From an uncultured Ruthenibacterium sp. (GTDB lineage Bacteria > Bacillota > Clostridia > Oscillospirales > Ruminococcaceae): a stretch of DNA of 64,000 bases. Position 1 is the first letter of the stretch; every line of letters starts with the position of its first letter. The DNA is taken from the NCBI GenBank assembly GCA_944386565.1, contig CALXBO010000001.1, forward strand, positions 62,001-126,000, given 5' to 3'. The translations under genes and the position numbers were made by a program. A model generated the notes under the pieces. That model saw only the letters and a program-made list of their open reading frames with translations, was not told the DNA's origin and did no database searches. Shown here piece by piece: positions 17,195-25,171 of the stretch.

Positions 17195-18930
17195 GCGGTT
17201 GCACCTTCCTTTCCGTACTGTTCCAGCTGCTGCTGGCTGTTCCACAGCGCGGCGTATGTGCCGCCGCGCAAAAGCAGTTCCTCGTGCGTGCCGCTCTGGA
17301 CAAGGCGTCCGTGCTCCATCACGTGGATGCGGTCCGCGTGCACGACATTGGCAAGACGATGGGAAATCAGAATGACGGTGTGCGTGTGCGCCAGTTCGTG
17401 GATCTGTGCCAGAATGGCGTCCTCACTCTCCACGTCAATGTTGGATGTCGCTTCGTCAAAGAGATAGACCGGGCTGTCATGCATAAGAGCCCGCGCGAGG
17501 GCGAGGCGCTGACGCTGCCCGCCGGAGAAGTTCGAGCCGTTTTCCGTGAGGAGCGTGTCGAGCCCCTGCTCAGAGCGGAGGAATTCCGCGAGGTTCGCGC
17601 GCTCCAGCGCACTCCAGAGTTCGGCGTCCGAAGCGTCCGGTTTCGCCATGCGCAGATTGTCACGGACCGTGCCGCGGAACAGATGGCTGTTGTGGCTGAC
17701 GTACGTAATGCGCCGCATGAGCGCCGCTTCGTCCGCGCGGCGTACCTGCGCGCCGCCGACGGTCACGGAGCCCTGATAGCCGGGTTCCCGTCCCGTCAGG
17801 ATGGCGGCGATGGTCGATTTGCCGCAGCCGCTCTCGCCGACGATGGCCGTGAAGCTGCCCTCGGTGACGGAGAACGAAACATCGTGCAGCACTTCGCGCT
17901 CGCCGTCATACGAGAAGGTGAGGTGCTGCGCGTCGATGCCGCCCGCGCCCGGCGTTTCGCGCCCGCTCCGGTCGGGTTCCGGCAGATCAAGCAGGCGGAA
18001 GATTTTGTCGCTCGCGGCCATGCCGTTCATCGCGATGTGAAAGTAGCTGCCGAGAAGGCGCATCGGAAGGAAGAAATCCGCGGCCAGAAGCAGGATCATC
18101 AGACAGCCCGCAAGCGTGACGTGGCCGGACGAAAAACGCGAGACGGCGACAATGGCGCCGAGCGCCGCGCCGCCGTAGGCGACGAGGTCCATGATGGTGA
18201 TGGAGTTGAGCTGCATCGTCAGCACACGCATTGTGATCTTCCGGAACTCCTCGGCCTCGCGGTTCATCTGCTCGTGGCGCGCGGCGTCCGCCTGATAGAT
18301 TTTCAGAGTCGTGAGCCCCTGCAGGTTTTCGAGGAAGGTGTCGCCCATCTCCGTGTACTTGCCCCAGTATTTCGACAGGAGCTTTTTGGCCCACGTCTGG
18401 ACCGCCGCGATGGCAATGGGGATCAGCGGCACACACACGAGCAGGACGGCCGCGGAAGGCAGGTCGATGAACGCCAGAACGGTGAACAGAGTCAGCGGGG
18501 CGAGCATGCTGTAAAAAAACTGGGGCAGATACGCGCCAAAGTAGGTTTCCAGCTGTTCCACGCCCTCTACGGCGAGCTGCACGGCCTCGGACGTTTTGAT
18601 CTTCGTGTGATACGAAGCGCCGAGCCGCAGCAGTTTTTCATAGATCCTTTCGCGCAGCACCTGTTTGACGGCGCGGGAGGAAAGAACGCTCAGCCGCGCC
18701 GAGCCCACCGTGCACAGTGCGCGGATGCACAGCGCGGCGGCGATGGCCGCGCCGGCCGCGGCAAAAGCGGAGGCGTCCGCGGTTTTGTACCAGAGTGCCC
18801 CCAGAAGGGAGGCAATCGCGCCCATAGCGGCGATGTTCGAGGCAAGCGAGCACCACTGAAGCGCTACGTTCCCCGCGATGTACTTCTTGCTTTCGCTGAC
18901 CGTACCGATCAGCCGTTTGTTGATCATCAT
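17191..18930 (-). CDS. exporter-fold ABC transporter half (permease-ATPase fusion), first gene of pair
   Basis: 579 aa. The N-terminal six-helix domain (to ~315) includes ILLLAADFFLPMRLLGSYFH, typical of CydD/YbtP-like proteins. The ATPase domain has Walker A VGESGCGKST, signature NFSGGQRQRLALARAL, Walker B VYLFDEATSNID and switch LISHRLANVVHADR. AGGAG lies six bases before ATGATG; I take the first ATG. It is first of four tightly coupled genes and sits behind a consensus promoter with two palindromes. Candidate roles are siderophore/iron transport or a CydDC-like thiol exporter; I rate the former higher because of the operators. Confidence 0.88.
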   Translation of the reverse strand: MMINKRLIGTVSESKKYIAGNVALQWCSLASNIAAMGAIASLLGALWYKTADASAFAAAGAAIAAALCIRALCTVGSARLSVLSSRAVKQVLRERIYEKLLRLGASYHTKIKTSEAVQLAVEGVEQLETYFGAYLPQFFYSMLAPLTLFTVLAFIDLPSAAVLLVCVPLIPIAIAAVQTWAKKLLSKYWGKYTEMGDTFLENLQGLTTLKIYQADAARHEQMNREAEEFRKITMRVLTMQLNSITIMDLVAYGGAALGAIVAVSRFSSGHVTLAGCLMILLLAADFFLPMRLLGSYFHIAMNGMAASDKIFRLLDLPEPDRSGRETPGAGGIDAQHLTFSYDGEREVLHDVSFSVTEGSFTAIVGESGCGKSTIAAILTGREPGYQGSVTVGGAQVRRADEAALMRRITYVSHNSHLFRGTVRDNLRMAKPDASDAELWSALERANLAEFLRSEQGLDTLLTENGSNFSGGQRQRLALARALMHDSPVYLFDEATSNIDVESEDAILAQIHELAHTHTVILISHRLANVVHADRIHVMEHGRLVQSGTHEELLLRGGTYAALWNSQQQLEQYGKEGATA

Positions 18931-18951
18931 ACGTTGCTCCTGTTCGTTTCT

Positions 18952-18973
18952 TGAGTTAGCATAGGCAAACTCA
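18952..18973 (-). promoter_or_regulatory. palindromic operator 2 (metalloregulator-like)
   Basis: A 22-bp imperfect palindrome with core GTTAGCATAGGCAAAC and flanking TGA/TCA, lying in the leader about 22 bp before the first ABC gene's start codon. It shares the half-site GTTAGC/GCwAAC with the operator at 19012-19027, so one regulator probably binds both. The pattern resembles DtxR/IdeR-type iron boxes in general form, but regulator identity is inference. Confidence 0.6.
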
Positions 18974-19011
18974 TGCTCCTGAAAAAAGCGCACCCAAACC
19001 GTCTCATGACG

Positions 19012-19027
19012 GTTAGCGTGCGCTAAC
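19012..19027 (-). promoter_or_regulatory. palindromic operator 1 (metalloregulator-like)
   Basis: Perfect palindrome GTTAGCGTGCGCTAAC placed about 11 bp downstream of the -10 box (19038-19043), i.e. over the expected transcription start. This location suits repression. Confidence 0.65.
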
Positions 19028-19037
19028 GCTCGAGTTT

Positions 19038-19066
19038 ATTATAGAGAAAACAAGGGGACGCGTCAA
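19038..19066 (-). promoter_or_regulatory. promoter of the ABC-YgbA-DUF454 operon
   Basis: On the minus strand TTGACG (19061-19066) and a consensus TATAAT (19038-19043) with exactly 17 bp between. A near-consensus promoter needs a repressor, which the adjacent palindromes could provide. Confidence 0.85.
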
Positions 19067-19099
19067 GCCCCTTTTCGGAAAATACCGCATGGAATGCGG

Positions 19100-20386
19100 T
19101 CAGCAGGCGGGGAAGGACACGCAGAAGCATGCGCCGCCGCCGGGGGTGTCTGTGAGAGTGAGCTTTGCACCGTGCAGTGCGGCCAGCTCATGCGCCACGC
19201 AAAGCCCGAGACCGAAGTGCGCTTTTTCACCGCGGCTCTTGTCGGCGCGGTAAAAGCGCTCGAACACGTGAGCCTTTTCTGCGTCGGGAATGCCGGGGCC
19301 GTGGTCGGCCACACAGATGCGGACGCCCCGCCCGGTGTTTTCGGCGTGAAGTTCCACCGCGGTTCCCGCGGGGGTGTGTTCGAATGCATTGTGCAGCAGA
19401 ACGGAGAACAGCTGTGTCAGACGCTGTTCATCGCCCCGCACCGGCGCGAGCGGCTCGTCCGGGAGCGACAGCGTGAGCGGATGGGATGTGCTGTGCGCAA
19501 GGGCGAGATGTGTCTCATACAGGCGGATGCACAGCGTGTCCGTCTCAATCTGCCGCAGGTCGGCGGGGCGTGCGCCCGCATCGCCGCTCGCGAGGATCAG
19601 CAGATCGTCCGCAAGGCTTGCCATGCGCGTTGCCTCCTGATCGGCGGTCTGCAGGAATGCGTCGGCTGCGGCACCCTGCGTGCTTCGCGCTTCGCCGATG
19701 CTGGCGCGGATGACAGCCAAAGGTGCGCGAAGCTCATGGCTCGCCGCAGCGACAAATTCACGCTGGCGCTGCCATGCATCCTTCGTCGGCCGCAGAGCGC
19801 GCACGACGAGAAAACGGCTCACGGCATACAGGGCGGCCGTTCCGGCAAGCCATGCAAAAATGTACTGGAGAGTCAGAATTGCCAGCGCCTGCCGGCCCCC
19901 GCGCACATCGCGCATCAGCAGCAGATAAATCCCGCTCCCGCTCTCGGCGCGTGAGAGAAGGCGGACGGACATGGCGTCGTAAGCGTCGCCGTTTTCACCG
20001 GCTACATCAAATGCCAGCGTTTTCCCGTAAGAAAATTCTCCTTTCGCCGCTTCGCCGTCCGTAAAGGCCCGGGCGTTCGAAATCAGCGCGTCGCGCGGCG
20101 TTTCGGGCGTCCATGAGCCGGAAAAATGAAACGGCATGCCGTTGTCTTCGATATATACGATGCAATCGTACTGGGCTTCCAGCTGTGCGAGCCACAGATC
20201 GGAAATCACGGTTCCGTTTTGAAGCCGCTCGGAGACGGAAGAAAATGCTGCAGAGAGCGACTGCTGCTGCGAAAGCCGGTTCTGGCGGCAGGCAAGTCCC
20301 CATGCAAACACCAGTGCGGCCAGAAGGACAAGGCTCGTCAGCAGGGTAAACAGTACCGTCAGACGGCGGCGGAGCGCCTGTATCAT
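19100..20386 (-). CDS. sensor histidine kinase
   Basis: 428 aa. Two membrane helices (about 8-30 and 165-190) flank a ~135-aa extracytoplasmic sensor region. The dimerisation/phosphoacceptor box is AAASHELRAPLAVIRAS, and the ATPase domain has LLHNAFEHTP (N-box), VADHGPGIP (G1) and FGLGLCVAHELA (G2). The start overlaps the response-regulator stop by 4 nt (ATGA). The pair is transcribed away from the solute-binding lipoprotein operon, so it may sense the same nutrient and control it. No ligand can be named. Confidence 0.94.
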   Translation of the reverse strand: MIQALRRRLTVLFTLLTSLVLLAALVFAWGLACRQNRLSQQQSLSAAFSSVSERLQNGTVISDLWLAQLEAQYDCIVYIEDNGMPFHFSGSWTPETPRDALISNARAFTDGEAAKGEFSYGKTLAFDVAGENGDAYDAMSVRLLSRAESGSGIYLLLMRDVRGGRQALAILTLQYIFAWLAGTAALYAVSRFLVVRALRPTKDAWQRQREFVAAASHELRAPLAVIRASIGEARSTQGAAADAFLQTADQEATRMASLADDLLILASGDAGARPADLRQIETDTLCIRLYETHLALAHSTSHPLTLSLPDEPLAPVRGDEQRLTQLFSVLLHNAFEHTPAGTAVELHAENTGRGVRICVADHGPGIPDAEKAHVFERFYRADKSRGEKAHFGLGLCVAHELAALHGAKLTLTDTPGGGACFCVSFPAC

Positions 20387-21069
20387 ACGCTGTCCTCCGC
20401 TGTTTCAAGCCGGTATCCCGCGCCGCGCACCGTTGCGATCACGACGCGGCTGCCGACCGCGCGCAACCTGCGGCGCAGGAAGTGGATATAGGTGTCGAGG
20501 TTCGACTCCTCCACGGCCTGCGCGCCCCAGACCCAGCCCATCAGCATGGCTCTTCCGGCAAGGCGGCCCGCCTGATTCAGCAGGGCTTCAGCCAGATCAC
20601 ACTCCGTGCGCGAGAGTGTGACGGCGCCTTTCGGCCCGGTCAGCGTCAGCTCCTCTGCGTCGAGAACGAGATCGGCGTAAAAGAACTGCCGTCCCGGGGC
20701 GGGGGAGGTGTCCCGGCGGCGCAGCAGTGCGCGCAGACGCGCCAGGAGTTCCCGCGTGTCGAAGGGCTTGGTCAGGTAATCATCGGCTCCCGCGTCAAGA
20801 CCGTCCACGCGGTCTCCCACGCGGTCAAGGGCGGTCAGCATCAGAACGGGCGTTGTCACGCCGCGCTTGCGCGCCGCGCGCATCACGGCGAGCCCGTCCA
20901 TTCCCGGCAGCATCCGGTCCAGAATGGCCGCGGCGTACTGGCCTTCGCACAAAAGGCTCAGGCCGTCCTCGCCGTCGTGGCACTCGTCGGATGTGTATCC
21001 CTCGCGGGCCAGAGCGGCAGTCAGCGCACGGCACAGCGCGCGGTCGTCTTCAATCAGTAAAATGCGCAA
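20383..21069 (-). CDS. OmpR-family response regulator
   Basis: 228 aa: receiver domain with LLIEDD near the N-terminus, phosphoacceptor Asp in AAILDRMLPGMDGL, Thr in LMLTALD and Lys in YLTKPFD; then a winged-helix DNA-binding domain ending ATVRGAGYRLE. I place the start at a TTG (21069) because GGAGG lies 7 nt upstream and the receiver begins at once (LRILLIEDD). An ATG at 21102 would fall immediately after the TATAAT promoter box without a ribosome site. Translationally coupled to the kinase. Confidence 0.93.
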   Translation of the reverse strand: MRILLIEDDRALCRALTAALAREGYTSDECHDGEDGLSLLCEGQYAAAILDRMLPGMDGLAVMRAARKRGVTTPVLMLTALDRVGDRVDGLDAGADDYLTKPFDTRELLARLRALLRRRDTSPAPGRQFFYADLVLDAEELTLTGPKGAVTLSRTECDLAEALLNQAGRLAGRAMLMGWVWGAQAVEESNLDTYIHFLRRRLRAVGSRVVIATVRGAGYRLETAEDSV

Positions 21070-21105
21070 ATCATTCGCCTCCGCATTGCATTCGGTTTCC
21101 ATTCT

Positions 21106-21135
21106 ATTATAAGGAAAACATCTTAAAATTGTCTG
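21106..21135 (-). promoter_or_regulatory. promoter of the two-component system
   Basis: Consensus TATAAT (21106-21111) with CAGACA (21130-21135) 18 bp upstream on the minus strand. Its position shows that the ATG at 21102 is at or before the transcription start, supporting the TTG start of the regulator. Confidence 0.55.
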
Positions 21136-21220
21136 GAAATCAAAAATTTTTCTTTCAGGATTTTTCAAGAAGGGCAGTGGTATGCTTGATGCAGACAAAA
21201 TGACCGGGAGGGGTTACAAC

Positions 21221-23494
21221 ATGATACAGTTCAGACAACTGCTGCACCGTGCGGCGGCGCTGACGCTTTCTCTGGCGCTGGCGCTGACGACGGCGGCGTG
21301 CGCAAAAGGAGAGGCGGCATCCGGAGCAGACGCGTCCGGCGGGCAGTCCGGCACGGCGACGGGACGCTGGGTAGAGGAAAACGTCACGCCCAAAGAGGCG
21401 GTCCGCGCGTTCAACACTTCCGTGATGGAAGCAGAAGACGGATCGCTGTATTGCTATGCGACGCTCGAGGAAGGCGGCATCGTGAAGTTCACATCCACGG
21501 ACGGCGGCAGTACATGGTCGTCCGAACTGACCGGATGGGAAGAAGCTACGGGCGGCGGAAATATTGGATGCATCAATGTGCTTCCGGACGGTACGGTTGT
21601 TTTTGCCAGCTATTCGGAGAGCGATTCGCACGCCAGCCAGTGCTGGATTGTCCGTCCCGGTGAGACGCCGCAGCAGGTGGACGTGTCCGGAGTAGGGCAG
21701 TATATCACGAACCTTGCCCTGTTTGACACGGATACGCTGCTCGTCACGGCGATGGAATGGTCGGAACCGACGGCGGAGACACCGGCGGAGCAGATCGGCA
21801 GCGACGGCATGGTCTCCATCATGCGCGGAGCAATCATCGACCTTGCCGCAGGGACCGTCGCGCAGACGCTGGACAACGATACTCTGTACATCATGGCTGC
21901 GGCGAACAGCTGCCCTGTGGACACCAGCGCCGGCGAACCGCGGCTTGTGTATCTCAATTTCGGCGACAGCCCCGCGTTGATGTCGCTGGACAAGACAGGC
22001 AAGATTTCCACGCTCTGCTCAGAGCTTGACACGCAGAACCCGGAGATCGGCTCTGCATGCGATTCCAGCGGCAACTTCTATTATGTGGATGGCGGCATCT
22101 GCCGCATCGGTGCGGGCGGTTCCGTGCAGGAGCGGATTGTGGAAGGCGCGTCCTTCCATCTCGGGCTCACCGACAGTTACTGCAGGGATCTTGCGGTGAC
22201 GCAGGAGGGCAGCTTCTTCGCAGTGCTTGGGGTGAAGGAACTGTACCGCTACACGTGGGATGAAACACTTCCGGCAGCAGGCATCGATGCGCTGTCCGTG
22301 TGGAGTTTGGAAGAGAACTCTTCCGTGCGCGCGGCTGTTGCCGCCTTTGCGGCGCAGCATCCGGATGCCAACGTCGAATACCGCCCGGTGCTGTCGGACG
22401 GCGGCACAAAGGCCGACGCCATCTCGGCGCTCAATACGCAGCTCCTCGCGGGCGGCGGGCCGGATATCCTGATTCTTGACGGGGTGGATTACGAGAGCTA
22501 TGCGGAAAAAGGGCTTCTGGCAGACCTGTCCGGTATAGTGGATTTGAACAGCATGGCGCAGGAGGTCGTAAAGCCGTTTACCGGCGACGACGGAACATGT
22601 TACGTTCTGCCCGCGCGGTTCTCCATTCCGATTCTGTGCGGCAGCGCCGAAGATCTTGCGTCGATCACCGATCTCGGCTCTCTTACACAGGCGGTGCTTG
22701 CCTGCTCTCCGCAGACAGTTTACGACCCGGAGGACGACGCCTATTACAACGAGCTGTCCGAATCCGAACGCTATGCGCTGGGGTTTGTCAGTCTGGAACA
22801 GTTCCTCGACTTTACTCTGCAGACGTCTTCCGCGAATCTCGTCTCTGACGGCGCGCTGAATGAAGAGACCGTGCGTGATGTACTGGAATTTATCAACACG
22901 GTCGGCGGATATTACGGGATGGGCAGTTGGGAAAAGACGGAGTATTCCAACGGTATTATGGTGAGTGACGGCGACAGCGACGTCGTGTCAATGGGTGACG
23001 GCGGCTACACGCACTTTTTGATGCACAATGCCCGGTACGGATGGGACATGATGACGACGCCGTATTACCTCCGCGACGTGATGAGCGCGGGGGAGAGCGC
23101 CATCCTGCAGCCCGGCACGGACGAGGGCGCTTACTGTCCGGCTGTGCTGGCGGCAGTGAACGCTTCTTCGGAAAAGCAGGAGCAGGCGGCGCAGCTGCTG
23201 GCCTGCCTGTTCGGAGAGGATGTGCAGAATTCCGATCAGCGGGACGGTATGCCGGTGCTGCAGAGTGCGCTTGACACGCGCATCGAACGCGCGTGCGCCG
23301 ACGGCAAAGCGGACAAGGCGCTGATGAAATCGCTGCTCGCATCGATCAAAACGCCTGTCACCGAACCGGACGAAGAAATCCGCACGTCACTGCTCACACA
23401 CGCACAGGCGATGCTCACGGGCAGCGAGACGTTGGACGATGCCGTCGAGGGGGTTCGCAATGACCTTTCGCTCTATCTTGCGGAACAGCAGTGA
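21221..23494 (+). CDS. lipoprotein fusing a beta-propeller-like region to an ABC solute-binding domain
   Basis: 757 aa. A signal peptide with lipobox LTTAAC (cleavage before Cys ~29) anchors it outside the membrane. Residues ~45-350 contain repeated blade-like segments, including an Asp-box STDGGSTW at about 91-98 and repeats of the form 'ELYRYTWDE', suggesting a BNR/Asp-box propeller. From about 353 an extracellular solute-binding domain of the sugar type follows (VAAFAAQHPDANVEYRP, GGGPDILILDG, then a C-terminal lobe). Propellers of this kind bind or process glycans in other proteins. GGGAGGGG precedes the ATG. It heads a five-gene operon; ligand unknown. Confidence 0.85.
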   Translation: MIQFRQLLHRAAALTLSLALALTTAACAKGEAASGADASGGQSGTATGRWVEENVTPKEAVRAFNTSVMEAEDGSLYCYATLEEGGIVKFTSTDGGSTWSSELTGWEEATGGGNIGCINVLPDGTVVFASYSESDSHASQCWIVRPGETPQQVDVSGVGQYITNLALFDTDTLLVTAMEWSEPTAETPAEQIGSDGMVSIMRGAIIDLAAGTVAQTLDNDTLYIMAAANSCPVDTSAGEPRLVYLNFGDSPALMSLDKTGKISTLCSELDTQNPEIGSACDSSGNFYYVDGGICRIGAGGSVQERIVEGASFHLGLTDSYCRDLAVTQEGSFFAVLGVKELYRYTWDETLPAAGIDALSVWSLEENSSVRAAVAAFAAQHPDANVEYRPVLSDGGTKADAISALNTQLLAGGGPDILILDGVDYESYAEKGLLADLSGIVDLNSMAQEVVKPFTGDDGTCYVLPARFSIPILCGSAEDLASITDLGSLTQAVLACSPQTVYDPEDDAYYNELSESERYALGFVSLEQFLDFTLQTSSANLVSDGALNEETVRDVLEFINTVGGYYGMGSWEKTEYSNGIMVSDGDSDVVSMGDGGYTHFLMHNARYGWDMMTTPYYLRDVMSAGESAILQPGTDEGAYCPAVLAAVNASSEKQEQAAQLLACLFGEDVQNSDQRDGMPVLQSALDTRIERACADGKADKALMKSLLASIKTPVTEPDEEIRTSLLTHAQAMLTGSETLDDAVEGVRNDLSLYLAEQQ

Positions 23495-24323
23495 GACGCG
23501 CGCAGCCGCGTGTTTCCTCGCGCCCAGTGTCTGCGGCGTCATACTGTTCGTTCTCTGGCCCGTGTGTGAAACGGTGCGCCGCAGCTTTACGGATGCGCGC
23601 GGCGCATCGTTCCAGGGGCTCGCCAATTATGAATCTGTGCTCGGAAACAGTGCGTTCCGTCTGGCCGCGGCCAACACCGCGCGCTTTCTGTGTATTTGCA
23701 TGCCGCTGCTCCTCGCGGGGAGCCTTGCGCTGGCACTTCTCGTGCGCGCGGTGCGCCGCGGTGCACGCACATTCCGCACACTGTATCTTCTCCCGATGGC
23801 CGTGCCGGTCGCTTCCATTGCGTTCCTCTGGAATGTGCTCTTTCATGAAAACGGCCTGTGCAGCCGGGTATTACAGGCGTGCGGGGCGCAGCCGGTGGAC
23901 TTCATGGGCACGGGCGCGGCGTTCTGGGTGCTCATCGGCACGTATCTGTGGAAAAACAGCGGCTATGACATGATCCTCTGGATCGCCGGGCTCGACGGCA
24001 TTGACCCCGGCTATTATGAAGCCGCCGCCGTGGACGGAGCCGGCACGTGGCAGATGTTCCGGCGGATCACGCTTCCCGCGCTGCGCTCCACGCTCTGTTT
24101 GACGGCGGTGCTCAGCCTCATCAACAGTTTCAAGGTGTTCCGCGAGGCGTATCTCGTTGCGGGCGCGCATCCGCACGAGAGCATGTATCTTCTGCAGCAT
24201 CTGTTCAACAACTGGTTCGAAGCGCTCGATATGGGGCGGCTCACGGCGGCCGCCGTGCTGCTTGCGCTGGCGCTTCTGATTGTTCTGGCAATTCTGCTGC
24301 GGCTGGGGAGGGAGGACGCATGA
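23460..24323 (+). CDS. carbohydrate ABC transporter permease, MalF-like
   Basis: 287 aa, about six helices. The cytoplasmic EAA loop reads YYEAAAVDGAGTWQMFRRITLPAL near residue 185, the ATPase contact site of binding-protein-dependent importers. It starts 35 nt inside the end of the lipoprotein gene, behind GAGGGGG, so the two are coupled. It pairs with the next gene to form the CUT1-type channel. Confidence 0.93.
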   Translation: MTFRSILRNSSETRAAACFLAPSVCGVILFVLWPVCETVRRSFTDARGASFQGLANYESVLGNSAFRLAAANTARFLCICMPLLLAGSLALALLVRAVRRGARTFRTLYLLPMAVPVASIAFLWNVLFHENGLCSRVLQACGAQPVDFMGTGAAFWVLIGTYLWKNSGYDMILWIAGLDGIDPGYYEAAAVDGAGTWQMFRRITLPALRSTLCLTAVLSLINSFKVFREAYLVAGAHPHESMYLLQHLFNNWFEALDMGRLTAAAVLLALALLIVLAILLRLGREDA

Positions 24324-25168
24324 AACGTTCGTCTCCCGTTGCATTTGCCCTTCTGGCACTGGCTGCGCTGCCCACTCTCTGGGTTCTGTGGTTCCTCATC
24401 TCGGGGGCGCTCGCTCCCGAAGACGAGATCCTCGCGTTGTACGGCCCCGTCCTTACCGAAGCGGAGGGAACGGCGCGCTGGACGCTGCTGCCGAGCTGGC
24501 CGACGCTCCGGCCCGTCGTGCGTCTGCTGCTCGACACACCGGAGTTTTTCGCCATGTTCTGGAACTCGTGCGAACAGAGTTTTCCACAGGCGGCGGGGCA
24601 GATCCTCGTGGGGGCTCCGGCGGCGTGGGCGCTGTCGCGCCTGCGCTTTCCGGGGCGGAAATTCCTCTTCGCAGTGTATATGGCGCTGATGGTCCTGCCG
24701 TTTCAGGTCACGATGGTGGCCCATTACATCGTGCTCAGCCGCCTGTCGCTGATCGACACGGTCTGGGCCGTCATTCTCCCGGGCGTGTTTTCCACATTTC
24801 CCGTGTTCATCATGAAAAAAGGGTTTGACGCCGTGCCGCATGCGCTTCTCGAATCGGCCGCGCTCGACGGCGCGGGCCACGCGTGCATTTTCTTCCGCAT
24901 CGGCCTGCCGCTTGGTGTGCCGGGAATCCTGTCTGCATTTGTGCTCGGATTTCTGGAGGCGTGGAACGCCATCGAACAGCCGATGGTGTTCCTCGAGAGC
25001 GCCCGGCTGCGGCCGCTGAGCCTGTATCTGACGGATATTTCCGCCGCGGACGCAGGCCTTGCGCTGGCCGCCAGTCTTCTGATGCTGGCGCCCGCGATGC
25101 TGATTTTCCTTTTTGGGCAAAAATATTTGGAGCTGGGCATTCAGGCCAGCGGATTAAAGGATGTCTGA
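24320..25168 (+). CDS. carbohydrate ABC transporter permease, MalG-like
   Basis: 282 aa with six helices and EAA loop ESAALDGAGHACIFFRIGLPL near residue 175. Its ATG overlaps the previous stop (ATGA) and has GGAGG upstream. The periplasmic-side first loop (residues 28-75) is longer than usual for MalG. No ATPase gene follows, unlike classic maltose-type operons, so the complex must recruit one encoded elsewhere, for example the MsmX-type protein at 13584. Confidence 0.92.
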   Translation: MKRSSPVAFALLALAALPTLWVLWFLISGALAPEDEILALYGPVLTEAEGTARWTLLPSWPTLRPVVRLLLDTPEFFAMFWNSCEQSFPQAAGQILVGAPAAWALSRLRFPGRKFLFAVYMALMVLPFQVTMVAHYIVLSRLSLIDTVWAVILPGVFSTFPVFIMKKGFDAVPHALLESAALDGAGHACIFFRIGLPLGVPGILSAFVLGFLEAWNAIEQPMVFLESARLRPLSLYLTDISAADAGLALAASLLMLAPAMLIFLFGQKYLELGIQASGLKDV

Positions 25169-25171
25169 TCG

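Noticed and set aside
15539-18930. Naming the ABC pair cydD/cydC
   Set aside because: No cytochrome bd genes are nearby and the operators suggest metal control; CydDC and YbtPQ-like proteins cannot be told apart by eye.
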